DNA from: Nannochloropsis salina CCMP1776
Taxonomy: Eukaryota; Sar; Eustigmatophyceae; Eustigmatales; Monodopsidaceae
Assembly: GCA_004565275.1 (NCBI GenBank)
Contig: SDOX01000020.1
Span: forward strand, 127,189-191,188
Direction: 5' to 3'
Length of the DNA: 64,000 nt
Below, piece after piece: positions 21,586 to 35,448 of the stretch. The translations under genes were made by a program, and so were the position numbers. Each line of letters opens with the position of its first letter. Positions within the stretch are counted from its first letter, which is position 1. The notes under the pieces are model-generated. The model saw nothing but the letters and a program-made list of their open reading frames with translations, was not told where the DNA came from and did no database searches.

Positions 21586-24500
21586 ATGCAGTCTGTTGAT
21601 AAGACGTTGCATCCTCCCCTTGAATGTCCCTCTATAACATGTGGACTGAATGGAGGTACTGCGGCTGTGTGTGTTGCGGTGTCTGACTTTGCATCCATAG
21701 GCGTCAAAGAGCGCACCCGCTGGCATTTGCAATATTTACTTAAGCCGATATGTACAAGAGAAGAGGAACTATATAAACAACGCAACAAGGTGAATGAGGA
21801 ATCTGCCGAGGGTGATGTTAACGAGCACACAATCCAAGTAGTTCAGTGCAATGTTAGCAAGTTGGTAATAGGCGAGCTAGCTTTGTCCCCTTTCAATTTG
21901 AATCCAGGCTCTTCGGCAACCTTTCAGTCACCTCACAAATTATCAAGTTCTTGCAATGTCTCTTTGCCAGACATAAAGCGAGTCACCATCGCCTCTCTCA
22001 CGGACCCGTCGGGGAAAGAAGCAGGATGCTCTGGCATGACGCCCGGGGCCTCACCCTCTTCTTGTACCGGCGACGTGAATAACGCCACTTTTACTGCACC
22101 ATCCCGAGCGGCATCTGATATCCTCATATCTCCCTTGACGAAGGTACCTTCTCGCCGCTGAAAATGTTTGTGTGATATGTGTGTTTATCTGCGGGTATCC
22201 TGATATGGCGTCGTTTCTCCATATGACATGTTTACTCAAAATATGACATGCTCTCAACCTCAATTTAGGTATCGTACGTCTACCAGAGTCAAAGCATAGT
22301 TTTTTGCCTACACATTTCGCAATCACTCTTCTGTTTCCAAGGAGAAATAATTCCTGCTGAGCTCATGGAGAGCTCGCTGGCCTGCGCTTTGAAGGTAACT
22401 TACTACACTTACCCAGACTCAGGAAATTACGACTCACACATTTTGCTCGTTCATTTCTGGCAGAATTTGGTGGAAGATACAAAGTGCTGTGTCTTGGACG
22501 CTGTAGAAATTTTGGTAACCGTCCTTGCTTGCAATGTGGAGCGGCAGGAGGTGAGTATCTGTCGGCCACGAGCACGAGGGGGTCTTAATAGCTTTTCATC
22601 TGTTTTTCCCGGGGCCCCAAAATGCAGACACAGACAATGGTGCAAGGGTACCCACTCTGCCGCGGGAGTATACAAGGATTGTTGGATCGACTGGGTCCAT
22701 TTCTGGCCCAGGTGGAGAACAAGCTGGCGGGTTGTAAGGTCCGAGATGAGGGCATGGGCCTGGAAAGCGTTGCGGAGGAACTTCCCCCTTCATCTGCCTT
22801 TGAAGAGCTCATTGCAGTATCTATATTTGCTTTGCAAATGATGCCTGCTGACGCAGCACCCTCCATCGTCTTGGTTGTCGATGGAGTCTTTGATATGGGT
22901 GTTGCGGCCGTAGCCGAACATGACGATGTCGTCATGCAGCTCTGCCGTGACGACATAGTGCTGTCAGTTCTCTGTATAGCCCCACTTCAAGAACCAAACA
23001 CGGCTCTAGGCTATGTTGGAGACGTTGTAGCCCTAGAAAATGTGGTGAAGACTACAAAGGGGTGCCTCATGGGCGCAATGGACGGAGGTCAAAAAGTGGC
23101 TGTTTTGGCCAACTGTTCCTCGTCAGAGGGTCCTCGATACATGCTTGCGTGCGGAGGAAAAAAAGACCCTCAATACCTCCGAGAATGTATACTTCTTAGA
23201 GATTCAAGATTAAGCTGTCCGCTTGACGTCAAAGCCGCCAGGGTGAAACGAGACTCGGATCTCTCCGCTTCCGCCCTACCCAAGCTGCTCCCCTCCACAC
23301 TCTCATCAACTGCGGTTCAACGATTGGAGCTCAAGAAGTACTGTCTGCCATTAATGTGCCTACAGATGCTACTAGAGCTGCGTACTGCGGAAGGCTTCCA
23401 CATGACTGCTTTTCGTGTCGCTAGCTCGCCTAAGGTAAAGTGGGAGGCCCGGAGTCCTTCAGTTTCGGATCGCGACAATGACTCAAGTGCTGAAAGGGAA
23501 GACAAGGATAAGGAGCGCCGGTCAGGCGCGCGAGGTGTTTTAGTTGATGGCACCCCATCCAGAGGAGTTTCTTTGAGTATGAGACGCTTTTACGACCGTA
23601 ACACGGTTTTGGAGTACCATCTCGAATATGTCCCTCAAACAAACGTCTTCGATCGAAACATGGGCGCAGCGCGCATAGACATCGATCTTGTGGGAAATCG
23701 TAACTTGGACTTTTTGTTCACTGATAACCTCTGCTATCAAAAATCTGACGCTAGCATGCAACCAATGTGGCGATTCGTGCAGGGCCTTGAGGACACCGAT
23801 TTCCATTTATTCAATACAATGATACAACTGAAAGCAGGAGACGAGGTGTCACGGGCTTCACGGGATAGAAAGCGTACAGGGAGAAAAAGGAAGGGGCATC
23901 CATATAACGATCTCATACTTTATCTTGGTAAACTTCCCTTACAAGATTGGACTCGATATTTGCATGTAAGGCTTTTTGATTTGATAACAGTGGATGAGGA
24001 GAGGATTACATGTAAAGTGGACAAGAATGATGACGAAGCAGCGGATACGGGCATAGATCATTCAAGGCACCGCAAGATAATGGGAAATTGTAAATCTAAT
24101 GGATTGGTAGGAGATCAACAGTGTCGTAGGGCTGACCGTTCTGATGGTCATGGGGAGAAAGGATCCACAGGGGACGAATTGGAACCCTGTTTCCATGCGC
24201 GCGAAGATTTGTTGCGGACGTTGCTCGGACGTTGGTGCACGTTTCCTGCAGGCAGATGCCTTTTTGTGAAACGCTTTAGTCACGCTGCTTACGTGAATAA
24301 GCGTCGTCAGCGACCATTGTGTTTCGCACTTGTTAAATTAGCTTGGGCGTCGGATCATCTCGTGAGAATATATATGGGCTTTTTTGGATTGCATGGTGAG
24401 GCCGCAAGCAAGCAAGTTATGGACCTTCAAAGGGCTATCACCAGCGCCGATGGTCTTATAATTCTTGTGGAAGAGCCCGTGGTGTCTCAAACACAGCTAT

Positions 24501-27500
24501 TCATACGATCGCACGGGCATCGCAATAAGTTGCCTGGGTGTCCGACTCTTACCGGTAAAGTAGTGCGCTCAGCTTTGCGCTATAAGCACTGGAAATGGCG
24601 AATTGGACGTTATACCGATCCACTTCTAGTCATGGATCTTCTGAGACGCGCTCATGTCGCCGCAGGATTCCGTCTTGTTCAACAAGAACCCGGGTATGTA
24701 CTGCTGATCAAGCACGTGGTCTTAATTGTTAGACCCGTGCTTGGGTTCGAAGATGTCATGGACACATATCGGCATCAAGCGGAGGGAACTCAGGGAGCCC
24801 GGTGTAAAAGAGGATTATTTATAGCGCACGACGTCAAAGGCACAGTTCCGAGGACGCGTTCTGCCCTACTTCAGTACCGGGTGTTTGTGCAAGCACCACA
24901 CGGGCTTGTCACTGAATTGTTTATGGAGCCTCAGGAAGGTTTTGGAAGCATGTTGGACCATCGCGGGAAATTATCTGACGTAAAACTGTGGGAAAAGCTG
25001 GTAGCGCATTGCTACGAACAAGATCGGCGGTTGATATCAGCGCTGGACTCTTTTCTGTACATACGTCATCTATGTTCTGAAGCGCATCCAGGATTGGACC
25101 GTACTGGCAGAGGTAAAGAGGGGGTTCCTCCGACATGTACACCACAAGAATTTAACATGCTCGAGATATTACGTGGAGCTAGTCGAACAGAGCTGGCATT
25201 GGAGCTCTTCCTTCCTTTGCGTGTTGAGAAGTCGGCCCATTCGATTTGTAGTAGCGACTTGCCTCAAAAAGGTGAAGAAAATGGTGTCGTTGACAATGAT
25301 CGGCATCTTTATCTTCTTACAGAAGAAAGTCTTCGAACACTTCTCGGCACAGAAATTCCCGTAGATTTATTTAATGTACCTCTACTGGATGAAAGCATCG
25401 CCGCTCGTAAAGCCAGGCGACAGGGGGAGAATTTGCTTTGGAAGGTGGAGCTTGGTTTGACAGACTGGCGCGAAGGGAAGTGTTTTGCGCATCAACTTTT
25501 GGATAATGTCTTATCAATCTGGTTTTTGGATTCGTATGGATCTTTAAACGCGTCGAGGCAAGACACTGGCAACATGAAATGCAGTGGAATTGTAAGCGAT
25601 TCAAAACGTCCTAAGCTTGTTATCAAAATATTCGTGATTGACTTCCAGCAAATGATAAAGCACATGGTGTTTGGTGCTTTGGCTTTGCGAGACAGCCCTT
25701 GTGGACCTCCCTTGTCCACCTCAGCACCAGCGACGAATAGTCAATCGCATCTACCCCTAGATACTCCCCTTCTGGCTTACATATCCTACCTACACCGTCG
25801 CAATTTTACTCAAGTCGCGTACATGGCGCTTCGCCGCGGTCATCCTGTCGCACCTCCTGATCTCGAAGACGCATTGGGCTATTGCTCAGAAATTGGTATG
25901 GATGTGGACATGACGCAACTTCGAAAAATAGCATTAGCGACAAGTAAAACCAAAATCAAATCGCTGACTGGAGGACATGCGGCAGCAGAATTTAAGGGGT
26001 GCACTTTGGCCGGAGGGGATCAAATCGGTGGTACGCGTGCAGCTGGGGAAAAGGCTGCCCAGGCGGAGAGTGAGAAGGGTAAGGATGCAAGGACAACATA
26101 TGGATCAAATGCGTTGGGCCCCAACGCGGATCGAGAATTTCAAGAAGCCATAGCCTCATGGCTCACACCCGTACCAGGGACGGATTTCTACTTTTACATT
26201 GGTCCAGAAGCAGATTTGTATGAAGAGGGATGCGGCGAAGTGGACTCTGTGACTACAAGAGGAGAGTTAACCGAAGAGTGTGAAGAGTCAAACGTCGCAC
26301 CTCCAAAGATATACATGAGAAAAGCCAGCAATGCGAATGGTAGCGTGTCGAAGTCGGCTAATCTTTCCCCCTGTGAACAGTCCAAGGATCGCTTGAAGCG
26401 CGTTGCATGTGACAGTGCGAATTCTCAAGGCATCGCGGGCCTGTTTCAGCAAGGATACGAAGCAGAGCTTGGAATGATGCTGAAAATGCTAGATGTAAAG
26501 CGGAAAGCGCAAGCTCGGAACCGAAGTGGAAGCACGACTGATGGCATGGCATCTTTGCGAGCAGACGTGAACTCCGTCACTCCCTGCTTTGTCCGCTTTG
26601 AGGCAGTACACGCACTGTATGGCCTGGCGCAATCACGTGTGTTTCGACTTACGTCGGCGTCTCCTCCTAGTACTATCCTACCTTTTTGTTTCGACCAGGC
26701 GGTAGTTCGGGAGGATGTCTGGGTGCCCGCGCGTGTCAGCCGACAAGCATCTTCCATGAGTATTATCTGCGCAACTCACTCCCGTCTGGATGTAGCGAAA
26801 TTCGAGGCGGCTCTAGATCACGCGCGCCAAATCAAGGACCGTGATGGGAATATTCCACGTACGGGGAGCTTGTCGGAAGAAGAGGCGAAGGACTTGATGT
26901 TAACTACACACAAACGATTTTTGCGGTTGGTTCGAAGAAGAGTTGAGGCTTGGACAGCTGCTCAGACATTAAAGTGTCTTTCATCCCTTTTGCCCTTGAC
27001 CACACTGGCGGCGCCCACCATTCTTCAGTGCCTGCGTGCGTTGTCGGCCGATGCCGTCACCCGCGTGAAGTTGACATTAGCTTTTGTCGCGATATTGTCA
27101 GATGATGCACGAGAAGCGGATTACAGCAGTGACGATGCGCACCCTGGAGAAAACCCAAAACCGACTATGAGTGATGGGAAAGCTGGGCGTAAAACACGGA
27201 CACACTTTGATAAGAAGCATGCTGAGGCGATTGGTACAATCAGTGGAGATGACAACGACAAGATATTAGCCTCACAGTCCATCGAAGAGCGTGAGAAAGA
27301 AGCCTTGGACCTTTTCCACGACCACCTTTCTGGAGGTCGATTTTTACCTGTTCGCAAAGTCGGGGAAATATATATTCTCGTGAGGCCATACAACTCCTGT
27401 CAAATCTCACCTTCGCAGACCGGGCGCTCATTTACGACTTCATCCACTTCGTCCTCTGATCTCACCTATAAGCCACCTGCTGAGCAATTTTGTCATCGAA

Positions 27501-30500
27501 AAAACTCGTCAGTCGGTTCTTTTGGGAAGTCTGCGTATGAGATCCCCTACTGGGTCGTGCTGCAAGTACAACGAAAGAAAGTGCCGGGCGGAAGAATGAC
27601 ATCTACGAACACTGGCGTTCCAGAGGAGAGCAGAACACGAAAGCTTGGAGGTGCTATAAGGGGGGATCACTGGAGCGATGATTTTTTGCTGGAAAGCTAC
27701 CTCGATTCACATGAAGTAGTCATTTCGATGCATCATCCTGTATCGGCTCCGTGGTACGAGGCCAGAAACGAGATAATGGAAGATGTCGAGCGAGGCATTT
27801 TGAATGCATGCAAACACGTCAATCAAATCCTTCTTCTCCGTCACCTTCATGACACGCATCACGCCAGCTCCTTTCTTATCGCACCTTGTGATAATGACCA
27901 GCGTCCATACGAAATGGACAGCGCGAGAATTGCTCAATCTCAGGAGGGAGGCGTTTCTCCAAGCTCTGCAGCAAGTACATTTAATTATCCCGTGCACTCA
28001 AGCGATTATCCGTCAGTCAGAGGTCACAAGGGACAAAGCCAGGGAGAGATGAGCTACACGTACAGAGAAAATACAACGGATTGCGAGATTATGGCGCCTC
28101 TTCAACATCGAAGAGAGCCTCCCTTCCCTTTTTACCCGGATCAATTCAAATGCTCTCGAAAGCTTACGTTGCGCTTCCCTGTTTTTCATCGTTTGACATC
28201 CTTCGCAGCCTTGAGGGCTCTAGAGGCTGACGTACTACATCCCTTGACAGTCCAAAATCGTGCGCATACTTTTGTGCATCGTGATCGCAATGGACGCGTG
28301 TCCTACTTGCGCTTTGAGGCCTCTCAATGGAAGGATTCTATGGCGTCGCCAGGTCACGGTTCAACTATTTACGGCAAAGTAGGGGATACAAACTTTGGTC
28401 TGGATCTAGATTCTTCGGCCCACTCTGGATCTGGGGGAGGAATAAGTGCTCAACCTGTTGGAGCAATATCCGTCGAGGATCTGGCAGCCCAATCCACTGC
28501 GGCAAGCTCGACTTTGTCAGGGGGAACGGTGGCTTGGATTGACTGCCACGTGCATGGAGTAGAGGACGCCGGGGAAGAGATTTCGTGTCACTTACGTCGC
28601 CTTCTGGAATCCAGGCTTGCGGAAATTTCAATTTTTCATTTATCAGAGCTGCTATCCCGCAATCCGCGCTTGCAACTTACAAAGCAAGATTTGGATCTCA
28701 TCAAAAGGGGTACGACCACAATATCTCCTGGTGCAGCGGTAGCGGCGATGGGTGGAAGCCCCGTAATATCTGTCCCTTCAAATTCTGCACCTTCGATGTT
28801 GCCAGAGACTTGCAAGCCTGGAGGAAGCTATCGGGCATTCTTGAAATTGCCAGGGGCCCTCCTTAACTACGGGGACGCATACCTGTTTTTATTATATTTG
28901 CGTCAAAACACTGCACGGGCTCAATTCATCAACAATCTCCACGTTGTGAGCAGTAATCATGGGAGCAGCAATAACAATCTCACAGACAGCTACGTGGCAC
29001 AATTTGCACCATCCATGTCCCTGTCAGACCGAGGGTTGTTTCGACCAGCCCGATCCCAGTCTCCTCACCCTTCTTGCAACGAAAGCAGCTCAAATATCGA
29101 CATTCGAGATTTTGGTTCAGGACGTCACTTAGAGGGTGTACACGAACCTTGGGCGCCAGAGAACGCGGATGCCAGTAATTGGCATCCAGCTAGGATTGGG
29201 TACTCGGGACCCCGTTTAGTTGAACCTTTAGATGCTGCGACATCCCACCCTGCGCTTTGGTCCATGGCTGGCGGTTGTGAGGTAGAGATTTCTCAAGGAT
29301 TGCTCAATTTGTATTACAACCACAACCGGCCAGAGCTCTATGATGCTGGTCGAAAGGATGTGGCTACTACGCTGAGTAGTCGCGGAGCGCGCCTGGCGAA
29401 AGAGGTTGGAAAAGGCTTAGCCCTAGTAAATTTACAACCAGTGGATGCATTTGGCAACAACGTACGACGGCTACCCTCTGCTGTACCAGTAACACATGGA
29501 GAGATAGATGCCATCACTATGGCGGCATACAATTGCGACAGAGAAAGCTTATTGACTGACGAACTATTGCCCTGGGCTACCTCGATGCAGACATCTCACG
29601 AAGATATGGAAACGTCCTTTGATCCATCTCAGACATCACTCCTAGGCCATTGTAATGTATCTTCTAGAAACTGTTCTGCTTCGCCGCCTGCATCATTCAG
29701 CCCACCCTTGTCAAATTCATCTTCCCTCCCATGGTTTCAACACTCGGACTCGAACATGAATTCTAGTTCGCCCTCTCCAGGGGATTTCTACGCAGGTGTC
29801 GGCGTAGCTGGCAACAGAACGTCTCCTGGAAACGGTTTATGGGGCATTTCGGTCGAAATACTGGGTTCGGTAAATGGAGAGCCCCTTACGCAGTGGCTTA
29901 AGCTTTGCGTTGATCAGGCCCTGCACGACTATTTTATTGAACGTTTGCTAGCTTTTCTAAAGAATCAACCGAAATCTCAGTCTGAACGAGGAAAATCTTC
30001 CTTGGGACACTTATCTGCAAAAAAGACGATGGACAACAGCACAGACGAAGCAAAAAGCTTTGGTGGACGAGCGGGTCAAATCTTAGCGCCCTGGGATCAA
30101 TTGGTGACCAATAGCAGACGCTTGGATAGTCCGTCCATCCGACAACAGGAGGGCAGTGAGATCATTAATTTCGCAGAATTGACGTCAATAGTGCAATTGA
30201 TGTGTTTGGCCTTCGGGCAAGCTCATCCCTTTTTGCAATCGACGTTGATGGTGCTCCGTGAGCCTTCGTCGGCGGGTTTGGATCGAGCAAACACACGACT
30301 GGATTTGCTGGATCAAGCGTCACTCATACTGAATGAAGAGGGTCAAGGGGCAGCCCAGTATACTCTATTTGGCGGTTTGAGAGTAGAGGATGCGCCAGCA
30401 TTTTATCACACAGAGTCAGTTGGAAGGACAGCGATACCTGCGTCCTTCAACAATCGAAATACCATGAATGCCTCGAAATCAGCCGAAATTCTGCCTCCAG

Positions 30501-33500
30501 CTGATTCTTTATATCCCACCCTCACAGCTTCTGAGGGTGCTACCGCCAGTATGAATGCCTTACGAATGACAAATCGTGACACCGCATGTGTCGTGCGTAT
30601 AACGGCAGATTCTCAGAAGTTGGTTCTCTACAATTGTCACCCGGAGCTAGCGAGCCGATTAATAGCTGTGTTTGAGCAAGTTTTATCTTTAGCGGCGTTT
30701 AGTCGGCTCGTTGCGGAGGGAGTCGCTTTGCAGAAACTTGGACTCTTAAGTCTGCATTGGCAATGGTGGCGCCTGAGTCCTGTCTTGTCAATTCTTGGGG
30801 GGAAAGTAGAGAAGCAGAAGATAAAAGAAGATTCGACAGGAACTTGTCAAGTATATTCAGGTGCAATCAGCGTTGATGCGCCAAGTAAGTTGCCTTTCAG
30901 CAGCAACCGTGGCACTTGCACCGTTGATGATCAAGACCATGTGTCATCGCCTTCAACGCGAACAGCACAGCATCAAGGGGTATCGCACACGTTGACATCC
31001 GTGGGCATTGTGCAGCGTGCAATATGCAATGACCACATAAAATCTATTGGCCCCCTTCCTGGAGGTCGAAGTGGTGCCGATATTGCCGGTGATGGTAATG
31101 TGAGGGGCGCGAAGGTGCAGTCAGGAACGGTTATGACTCCCGCCATGGCTGCGCGTTTGCGGGCATCTCGGCTGGGATTCTCAACGTCGTTGATGCGAGG
31201 AAAAAGCCAAGCTGCCTTTGGCAAGCCCTTTGATGCTTCAGGACCGTCTCCTTCGGCGTCAAGCAACGGAGATATGGCGGGAAAAGATTTGGAATCATCG
31301 ATTGCTCGGGTTTTGACGACATCCACCTCGACGAGCTTTGACGTGCTTGAGAAGCACACTGCAAGCACTTTCGTGCCGTCAGGGTCTGAGCGGCCTATAC
31401 TCAGGGCATCAACGGATCCATGTCGGTCATCGGATTTCCCCGCTTCGACCAAGGAAAACGATTTACTCTTCAAATTAGAGCATATAAGAGCAGCGCTTCA
31501 AGTAAACTGGAGCCAATATGTGATGGATGCGAATCGGCGACTGAGCCTGTTGTTACGGCCCATCAATGCTGAGATTTGGACACTTATTCCCTCTCGAATA
31601 GACGATGCGTCAAAAGCATCTAGCTGCGGTAGTAGCAGCCCTTGCACAAACGAAGGCGTACTCTCGCGATTAAAACGATTGATGGGATCGACTCAAATAT
31701 TCTTGGGATTTCTTGAGTCAGGTGCGCGTCTCAGAGAAGCGTGCAGTACTTGGACATGGTATCACCACCACCTCATTTTGGAGCAACGGAGCGCTTCTTT
31801 GCGGTCAAAGCTCAATCGGCCGATGAACGTAAGCCTGAATAAGTCAATTCCAGCGTATGACAAAGGGAACTTGGCGGACACCGCAGCATCTCAACACAAG
31901 AACAACAAGTCAATGGGAAAGATACAGGAAGCTGTGACGATTTTGGAATGTGAAGCCGTTTTAAAGCATGCAAGGTGGCACGCTTCTTCTTGCGCCGTAT
32001 TGAGAGATTCTCTTTCTTTTCATATACCTTTTGATGTTGGTGGCACTTCTAGAAAAGAATCGGATGCCAAGTCGAAGCAAGATGAAGATTGTCTTGCGCC
32101 TTCACTTCTCGACAAGAAGTCCTCGTCATCGCCGGGTCCCTCATTACGAGAAGCGATGATCTCGGAAAACGAGAGGGTGACAGCGTTGGGTCGCGTCATT
32201 ACACCTGAAGGACAACATAGACAGCCGAGTTATACACTGTCTCCTGATTTCTCGTCGTCATCGTCATCTCCAGTGCGTTGCTTTCCGGTGCCAGAAATAA
32301 AACACGCTTCGTCGGCAACTCCAGTTTTGGAGAGAGCCACGTCAAAAACTTATTCTGTCTTCGCAAGACGCTTCCAATCGAGCCCGGTGCAAATTGAAGA
32401 GAAATGTCCTGAAGCTCAGAAGGAGAGCGAGATCAATCATAAAGACAATGTTGAGGGTTATCTTCCTGCACTTAACGATGGCCCTCGACATGGGACGGCC
32501 TCTTCAACCATTTCAACACTGCCACATATCACACCGGAGCTTTCACGGACATCCACAAACCTGGACGATCAAAGTTTGTTATCGAATGTATCTACCGTCT
32601 ACTCCAATTGCAATGATACAAACCAAGGGACAGAGAAATTCAGAAAAGATGCGCAGCTGCTGGAAGGGGAGAAGGAAGGTTTTCTCTTTGCGAAGGGTTT
32701 TCTTGATCAGTATTCCTATTTCCTAGAGCACTCCTTGAAGATGACACGGTTAATGCTGTCGGAGCCCGCTTTCACCTCTACAGGTTTTTGTGAGAAGGAG
32801 GACGATAACTCTGACTCTTTGCCGTGCTGGTCGTCTTTAAAAGCATTTTTTCACCGCTTTGTGGCCCTTACGAATACCGTTACTATCGTTAAGATACAGT
32901 GTGAGCGGCGCCCCATCTCAAGGAATATGGAATCAACCACGCAAGTCCATGATTCTCTTCACCTCTGTGTGAAGGTTTCTTTATTTACACTGAACCTTAA
33001 TCAGTGCGATTTTTTCAACATGGCGCATTCTGAACCCTCTGGATTCTCCTCCTCCTGCGCGACAAAATATCTAAGCCGGGAAAAATTGAGGTCGAGGTGG
33101 TCATTGCCCACGACGGATTCATTTGTTTGGAGCATGCAAGGCTACGAAAGTGACAACAAGGTGGGCGCGCCGCACAATGTCCAGCATCAACGTTCCCATG
33201 GACATCTACAGCTCCCACAGGATGTAGCTTTAAGCATCTCACAGCTAAAATTGGAAGCTCACGTGTACGACTATCTCGTCGGACACCTCATGCACTCATT
33301 ATTGGCAAAGGGCAGCAGGAACGAGGAGCGACAAAGCCGTCGGAACGACATTACAGGAAACTCTTTTGACAGCTGTGATCTTCACTCCTTAAAGCAACTC
33401 TTCGACAAAAATCAAGAGCCACCAAGTCACTCCCAGACGGCCATTGGCGTGCGCCACATCTCCTTCTTAAGATACGAGACTTTATTCAAGCACTGCTGGG

Positions 33501-34744
33501 GTCACAAAGGGGAAGAACAAACGGTCTATGTTGAAAATGCCGAAATATGTGAGCACCTGTGTTCCTGCGAAGCTTCCGGCCACCAGAGGTCGCACGTGGA
33601 CATGCCCGATTCTGTCGACCTCTTGCAACACATGCAAACCTATCACGATCATTACGACCTATGGCCTCTGCAAGAGATGGATGGGGAGGGTCGTGTTATC
33701 AACGCAGTCGTGGGCGCTGTATCACCAAACACCCTGCTACCCTTGCAAGGTTGTGATGAGATTTCAGAGACCGGTAGAGAAATCGGGGACACTTTGTTGT
33801 TTGTGCTAACGACATCTTCAAGATTACAAGATAAGCATAATGCGTCCGCTTTGTTGGTGTATATTTTGCATCAGAAAGGCAGAGAGCAGCATCAGAGAGG
33901 TTTTTGTATGGAAATTCCTGATTATGTAGAGAGTTTGTTAGACCGCATCTTGAAAGCTGCATTCTTCAATTATGAGAAAGACCACGTATGGGCCCATGTT
34001 GGCGAAAGCTTGGAAGTCAAAGAGCTCATGACTAAGCCGAAGGAGAGGAATGTGACCGGTACTGTCATAATGGACCGGACTGAGGTGGTGGCTCCATCAC
34101 CATTTGTAGCATCGTCGGCACCACTTTCCACGGACGCTGTTGAAGCCAAAGATGGAAGCGCTACTGGGCGTAGTTGGCAGGCTACTTGTGAACCATTGGT
34201 CTTTGCAACAACAGCTGCTTTTCCAAACCAGGACTTCTCCTTTCCATCATGCTATTTGAACATGCTTTATCGCTTTTCGGCAGCATCGTTGCCGTTGGAG
34301 GAACTAGACCCGCGATTGATTGCGCTTCTCTCAACCCAAGAAGACCTCGGAATCCCTTGGCTTGACTTTGTTACCTACTTGGAACATGATCCGTATTGGT
34401 ATCGCCATGTTGTTCGCGTGAAAGGGCCTCAGAATGAGGGAAAAGGTGTAGATCTCCTCCTTTGTTGCAGTGGAGACGATTTTACACGTAGAGATGGGGG
34501 AAAAATAGCACCGCAAAGCGGAGGCCTGCCCAGCGTTCAATGCCTGTTGCATCTCTCTCTCCGTCATGATAATCTTTTTCTAAGCGACCGTCCTGCACAA
34601 AGGCACAATATTAGGGCACGAATCATTCTTCGAGATAACACACAAGAGAGCATGACAGATATGCAAAAGAGGCATGTAGAGACTTGTGTTCGCACCATTT
34701 TAGGATGGGCATGGCTCGTTTTAGCACGGTCAGGATCAATGTAG
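21586..34744 (+). CDS. SZT2: SZT2 homologue (KICSTOR scaffold, TORC1 nutrient signalling), giant protein
   Basis: In animals SZT2 is the scaffold of KICSTOR, which brings GATOR1 to the lysosome so that amino-acid or glucose shortage can switch off TORC1. Four exons, all phase 0: 21586-22143, 22269-22394, 22464-22550 and 22628-34744, giving about 4,295 residues (human protein about 3,430). Order and spacing of N-terminal segments match remembered human SZT2: KERTRWHLQYLLKP with a following Glu/Gln helix; SPLTKVSYVYQSQSIVFCL, spanning the first splice; a helix before FLAQVENKLAG; SIVLVVDGVFD (336-346); RRFYDRNTVLEYHLEYV; then LLRTLLGRWCTFPAGRCLFVKRF. Segments further on also agree, such as the region around RRLISALDSFLYIRHLC. 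Long Ser/Asn/Gly-rich inserts account for the extra length, especially in the second half. The last exon, 12.1 kb, has no in-frame stop. Start: first ATG after an in-frame stop at 21538. Codon use looks more AT-rich than in the genes at 52-63 kb. Confidence 0.8.
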
Positions 34745-35448
34745 ATTGTAAAAATTGTTCATGTTTGTAGAAAAGAAGGAAAAAACATCATAACCAAATA
34801 GAAATATGATCTCCTTAAGGCCAAGAAATTTTGTAAGGCCCGCGGGCCCGTGCTCACACCGGCTGTAGCTCCGGTTTTGGTTTAGACCTTACCTTCGGCA
34901 CGAGGACATGGGCCGGACATCCTGCTGGTAGCCGCCCGCACGTCGTCGTCGTCGCCGGCTGGGTAGAGCCCAGTCACGTCCTTGGCATTACTTTGACAGT
35001 CCTAAAAAGCTTAATCTATGTCCTTAACGAGAAATGCATATCAACAAGAGCAATTTTGTGCCTTTGACGTGGACGATGAGGTGAAACAGGAGCCCTGACC
35101 CGCTTGGAAAGCCCTTTGTCTCGGAACAAGTGGCATGGGGTCCTGTCATCCGTTCTTTGAGCCCTGTCTTCTTTCCTTTCTCCCCATCCGAAAAAAAGTT
35201 ACTATGTTTACGAAACAAAACGTAGCTCTCACTGGACGAGTGAGGCAACAATCAGTGATTTTTATGATAGAATGCTTCAATCATGTCGACGTTGATTTTT
35301 ATGTATGCAAATGAGGCGGTATTGCTGCGCCTGACTACCGACGGTGATCACGTCGGGTTTCGACCACTTCTCATTTTCTCCCTTTCTTCTTTCTCGTTGA
35401 AAACTTAGCTCACCTTCCTCGCTGTCAGCCATCTACAAATTCGGCAAG
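34745..35448. other. intergenic region with a GC-rich, hairpin-forming island
   Basis: About 700 bases between SZT2 and farnesyl diphosphate synthase, both plus strand. The middle is a GC-rich island of about 140 bases in AT-rich flanks, described separately. The rest shows no credible frame. It should contain the promoter of the synthase gene. Confidence 0.5.
34833..34973. other. GC-rich segment with several inverted repeats
   Basis: A 6-base stem GTAAGG (34833-34838) and CCTTAC (34887-34892) encloses a 12-base perfect palindrome (34837-34848) and an ACCGG/CCGGT hairpin with an 8-base loop (34858-34875). A second perfect hairpin, CTGGG-TAGAG-CCCAG, lies at 34959-34973. The palindrome and the outer stem share bases and cannot both form. 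Either structured RNA, for example a 3' UTR element of SZT2, or a protein-binding DNA site would explain this. Chance is also possible. It is not a tRNA: no T-arm is present. Confidence 0.3.
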
